Positions 4,984 to 7,689 of a stretch of 7,689 bases of DNA are shown piece after piece. The notes below the pieces were generated by a model, which did no database searches, was not told the origin of the DNA, and saw only the letters and a program-made list of their open reading frames with translations. The position numbers were made by a program, and so were the translations under genes. Source of the stretch: an uncultured Collinsella sp. (GTDB lineage Bacteria > Actinomycetota > Coriobacteriia > Coriobacteriales > Coriobacteriaceae); contig CAUAEH010000063.1 in assembly GCA_958427975.1 (NCBI GenBank), positions 1-7,689 of the forward strand. Direction: 5' to 3'. The first letter of the stretch is position 1. The number at the start of each line of letters is the position of its first letter.

Positions 4984-5403
4984 ATGAGCAAGATTGCAGT
5001 CGTCTACTGGAGCGGCACGGGCAACACCGAGGCCATGGCAAACTTTGTCGCCGAAGGCACCACGTCCGCGGGCGCCGAGCCCGAAGTCATCCCCTGCTCC
5101 GACTTCTCCGCAGACAAGGCCGCCGGCTATGACGCCATTGCCTTCGGCTGCCCCGCCATGGGCTCCGAGGAGCTCGAGTACGATGAGTTCCAGCCGATGT
5201 GGGACGAAGTCAAGGAAACCCTCGGCGACAAGAAGGTCGTCCTCTTTGGCTCTTATTCGTGGGCCGAAGGCGAATGGATGGAAAACTGGAAGGCGGACGC
5301 CGATGAGGCAGGTGTCAACGTCGTCGATTCCGTCATTTGCTACGACGCCCCCGACGATGAGGGCGAGGCGGCCTGCCGCGCCCTTGGAGCCGAGCTCGCC
5401 TAG
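4984..5403 (+). CDS. Flavodoxin (short-chain, clostridial type)
   Basis: A 139-residue soluble FMN protein that carries single electrons at low potential and can replace ferredoxin when iron is scarce. IAVVYWSGTGNTEAMA contains the FMN phosphate loop SGTGNT (10-15). GCPAMGSEELEYDEF (55-69) forms the 60s loop beside the isoalloxazine ring, and FGSYSWAEGEWMENW (88-102) the 90s loop, with Trp 93 a likely flavin stacking residue. The sequence and length closely parallel the short clostridial flavodoxins (about 138 residues, YWSGTGNTEKMA). The start is ATG 4984 with GAAAGGA about six bases upstream. It lies 46 bp after the DUF3793 gene with no terminator between, and is followed by a perfect hairpin terminator, so the two genes form one transcription unit. 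Confidence 0.95.
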   Translation: MSKIAVVYWSGTGNTEAMANFVAEGTTSAGAEPEVIPCSDFSADKAAGYDAIAFGCPAMGSEELEYDEFQPMWDEVKETLGDKKVVLFGSYSWAEGEWMENWKADADEAGVNVVDSVICYDAPDDEGEAACRALGAELA

Positions 5404-5460
5404 TGGCAATGAGCTCCGCCCGTAACGCGCTCTGCACCAAAACACATTCGCGTCCCAACA

Positions 5461-5495
5461 AAAACGGGAGCCGGATCACATCCGGCTCCCGTTTT
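5461..5495. terminator. Perfect bidirectional terminator between flavodoxin and the transporter operon
   Basis: AAAACGGGAGCCGGAT (5461-5476) and its exact reverse complement (5480-5495) form an uninterrupted 16-bp stem with a three-base CAC loop. The outer A/T tracts give a T run on either strand. It lies 58 bases after the flavodoxin stop and 26 bases after the ATPase stop, ending both convergent units. Confidence 0.92.
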
Positions 5496-5520
5496 CTGCT
5501 ATGTCAGTCATATAAAGCAG

Positions 5521-6270
<750 letters not shown>

Positions 6271-6276
6271 GACAGG

Positions 6277-6284
6277 ACCTCCTT
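6277..6284 (-). promoter_or_regulatory. Ribosome binding site overlapping the permease stop codon
   Basis: AAGGAGGT is a near-perfect complement of the 16S 3' end. It includes two bases of the permease TAA (6283-6285), tying ATPase translation to completion of the permease. Confidence 0.75.
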
Positions 6285-7644
6285 ACAGACCGGCGATATG
6301 ATCGGCGGGCGTCGCGACAACCTGTCCGGCGCTCTTGGCGGAACGCTTCTTCTTGGTCTCGGCCGTACCCAGCAGCTTCGCCTCAAGACCGCTCACCAAG
6401 CGAGCAAGCGGCAGGGTAATGACCAGATAGAACAGGGCGGCAACCACATACGGCGTGATGGAGCCCGTCGTGGCCACGATGGTGCGGGCGTTCATGACGA
6501 TCTCGACCACGCCAACGGCGGCGAGCAGCGACGTATCCTTGTAAAGCAGGATAAACTCGCTGGTCAGCGTAGGCAGGACATTGCGGAACGTCTGCGGAAT
6601 CATAACGTAGAGCAGCGTCTGGAAGGCATTCATGCCCAGGGAGCGAGCAGCCTCGTTTTGGCCCTTGGGGATCGACTGAATACCGGCACGGAAGATCTCG
6701 CACAGGTACGCAGACGAGTTCATGGCCATGACGATAACGCCCAGCACATAGTCGTCCACTTTGACACCGGCCAGCGGCAAGCCAAAGAACGCAATGTAAA
6801 TCTGCAAGAACGCCGGCGTGCCGCGGATGATATTCACATAGATGCCGGCAAGACAACGAAGGATGCGCGACTTGGAAATGCGCATGAGCGACAGCGCAAA
6901 GCCAAAGGGAATAGCCAACGGAAATGCCACGAGCACGATCGAGAGCGACATAAGGAAGCCCTTAAAGACGATCGGCAGGCTCTGGACCAAAATGACCGGG
7001 TTCAAGAACAGGCGGAGGAACATATTGGAGTTCCAAGCCTCGACCCACGGCTGCTCTTTAAGGTCGGCCAAGAAGTTATCAAAAGCCGTGACGCCTTTAA
7101 TCTCCACCGAGGGAATCTTGGAGATCTTCTTGGTCGAGCCGTCAGCCAAGGTGTAGGTTCCGCTAAAGGCCTCGTCGCCGCCCTCGACGGGAAACGTCAC
7201 GCCGTAAACCTCGACACGGAAAAAGCCGCCGGCAGGCGCCGTCTCGCCAAAGTCGATCTTGAGCGTCTGGCCATCAGCCGTGCACGTGGGTTTCATGGGC
7301 GTACGATCCATGAGGTCCTCGCCCGAGAGCATCGTCAATCGCGTGTCATCGGTGCCAAACGTCGTGCCGTCGACAAACGTCAGCGAAAGACCGCTCAGCT
7401 CCTCGTCGGCATCGGCCTGAACTTCCCAGGTAATACGCGTCTCGGTGCCGCCGACCACAGCGCTACCCGAACCGGTGTTGGGTCGGGCGGTAATCTTTGC
7501 GGTCTCAAGCGCCTGGGCGGTCGTGGGCGCATATGCCCCCGCGCACACCAGCGCGAGCGCCACGGCCATGACGCAGGCTAGCTTTTGGAGCAAGGCAGGA
7601 AGTGGAAAACGCTGCTCTGCGGCCCCTTTGTTCAGTCGAGACAA
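6283..7644 (-). CDS. Amino acid ABC transporter permease with N-terminal extracytoplasmic domain
   Basis: A 453-residue inner-membrane subunit of a polar amino acid importer. The N terminus has a basic segment and hydrophobic stretch LACVMAVALALVCAGAYA (about 22-39), with likely cleavage near AYA or AQA. A soluble, beta-rich Thr/Gly/Asp segment follows (about 45-185; for example ETRITWEVQADADEELSG and GGFFRVEVYGVTFPV). The permease domain of HisM/GlnP type begins near 215, with several membrane helices and the ATPase-contact EAA loop EAARSLGMNAFQTLLYVMIPQTFRNVLP at 331-358. Family permeases are usually about 215-300 residues, so the N-terminal 200 residues are extra. They are too short, and lack the pattern, for a substrate-binding protein of this class. 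The C terminus is a basic tail. TTG 7644 is chosen because AGGAGC (7649-7654) lies four bases upstream; an upstream in-frame TTG (7674) lacks room for a site. It is first of the two genes; any partner binding protein lies outside the window. Confidence 0.88.
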   Translation of the reverse strand: MSRLNKGAAEQRFPLPALLQKLACVMAVALALVCAGAYAPTTAQALETAKITARPNTGSGSAVVGGTETRITWEVQADADEELSGLSLTFVDGTTFGTDDTRLTMLSGEDLMDRTPMKPTCTADGQTLKIDFGETAPAGGFFRVEVYGVTFPVEGGDEAFSGTYTLADGSTKKISKIPSVEIKGVTAFDNFLADLKEQPWVEAWNSNMFLRLFLNPVILVQSLPIVFKGFLMSLSIVLVAFPLAIPFGFALSLMRISKSRILRCLAGIYVNIIRGTPAFLQIYIAFFGLPLAGVKVDDYVLGVIVMAMNSSAYLCEIFRAGIQSIPKGQNEAARSLGMNAFQTLLYVMIPQTFRNVLPTLTSEFILLYKDTSLLAAVGVVEIVMNARTIVATTGSITPYVVAALFYLVITLPLARLVSGLEAKLLGTAETKKKRSAKSAGQVVATPADHIAGL

Positions 7645-7689
7645 GGTGGCTCCTATCGTAGAAGTTGCCGGCAAAACGAGACGGAAGCA

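Noticed and set aside
5496..5520. CTGCT...AGCAG inverted repeat after the main terminator
   Set aside because: A 5-bp stem with a 15-base loop is expected by chance; the neighbouring 16-bp hairpin explains termination.

Overview
The window is a compact, mostly single-copy chromosomal stretch of moderately high G+C, with several GTG/TTG starts, strong AGGAGG-type ribosome binding sites and short intergenic gaps. A UvrX-type Y-family polymerase paired with YolD, a DUF3793 gene next to a clostridial-type short flavodoxin, and the general codon character suggest a gut anaerobe of the Coriobacteriia, most likely Collinsella or a close relative. This assignment is an inference from gene content; no 16S or other marker is present.

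Layout. (1) 1-764, minus: the N-terminal half of glucose-6-phosphate isomerase, cut by the window edge, with a GC-rich hairpin in its leader. (2) 765-1724: a module holding a short orphan gene that resembles only the nucleotide-binding half of an iron-type alcohol dehydrogenase. Two copies of a 27-bp repeat in opposite orientation bracket it, and the left copy also forms a terminator-like hairpin. (3) 1653-3648, plus: an SOS mutagenesis operon. A sigma70-type promoter has its -10 overlapped by a LexA-type palindrome and is followed by a Y-family polymerase that overlaps a yolD-like gene by 8 bp. (4) 3675-4058, minus: a membrane-anchored heavy-metal-associated (HMA) protein preceded by a CsoR-like C4/G4 palindrome. 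(5) 4141-5403, plus: a promoter with iron-repressor-like sites driving a DUF3793 gene and a flavodoxin, ended by a perfect 16-bp bidirectional terminator. (6) 5521-7644, minus: a polar amino acid ABC transporter, with the permease (carrying an unusual extracytoplasmic N-terminal domain) followed by its ATPase.

How the parts fit. Three stress or metal circuits lie side by side: DNA-damage-inducible translesion synthesis, a probable copper (or other soft metal) binding membrane protein, and a probable iron-limitation unit in which flavodoxin would replace ferredoxin. The HMA gene and the DUF3793-flavodoxin unit are divergent and share a 174-bp control region with a different candidate operator at each end. 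The most unusual items are the Cys-rich insertion in the DUF3793 protein, the permease with its own extracytoplasmic beta-rich domain, the large insertion in the polymerase, and the catalytically stripped Fe-ADH-like domain between inverted repeats. I see no CRISPR array, tRNA, rRNA, transposase or phage gene.
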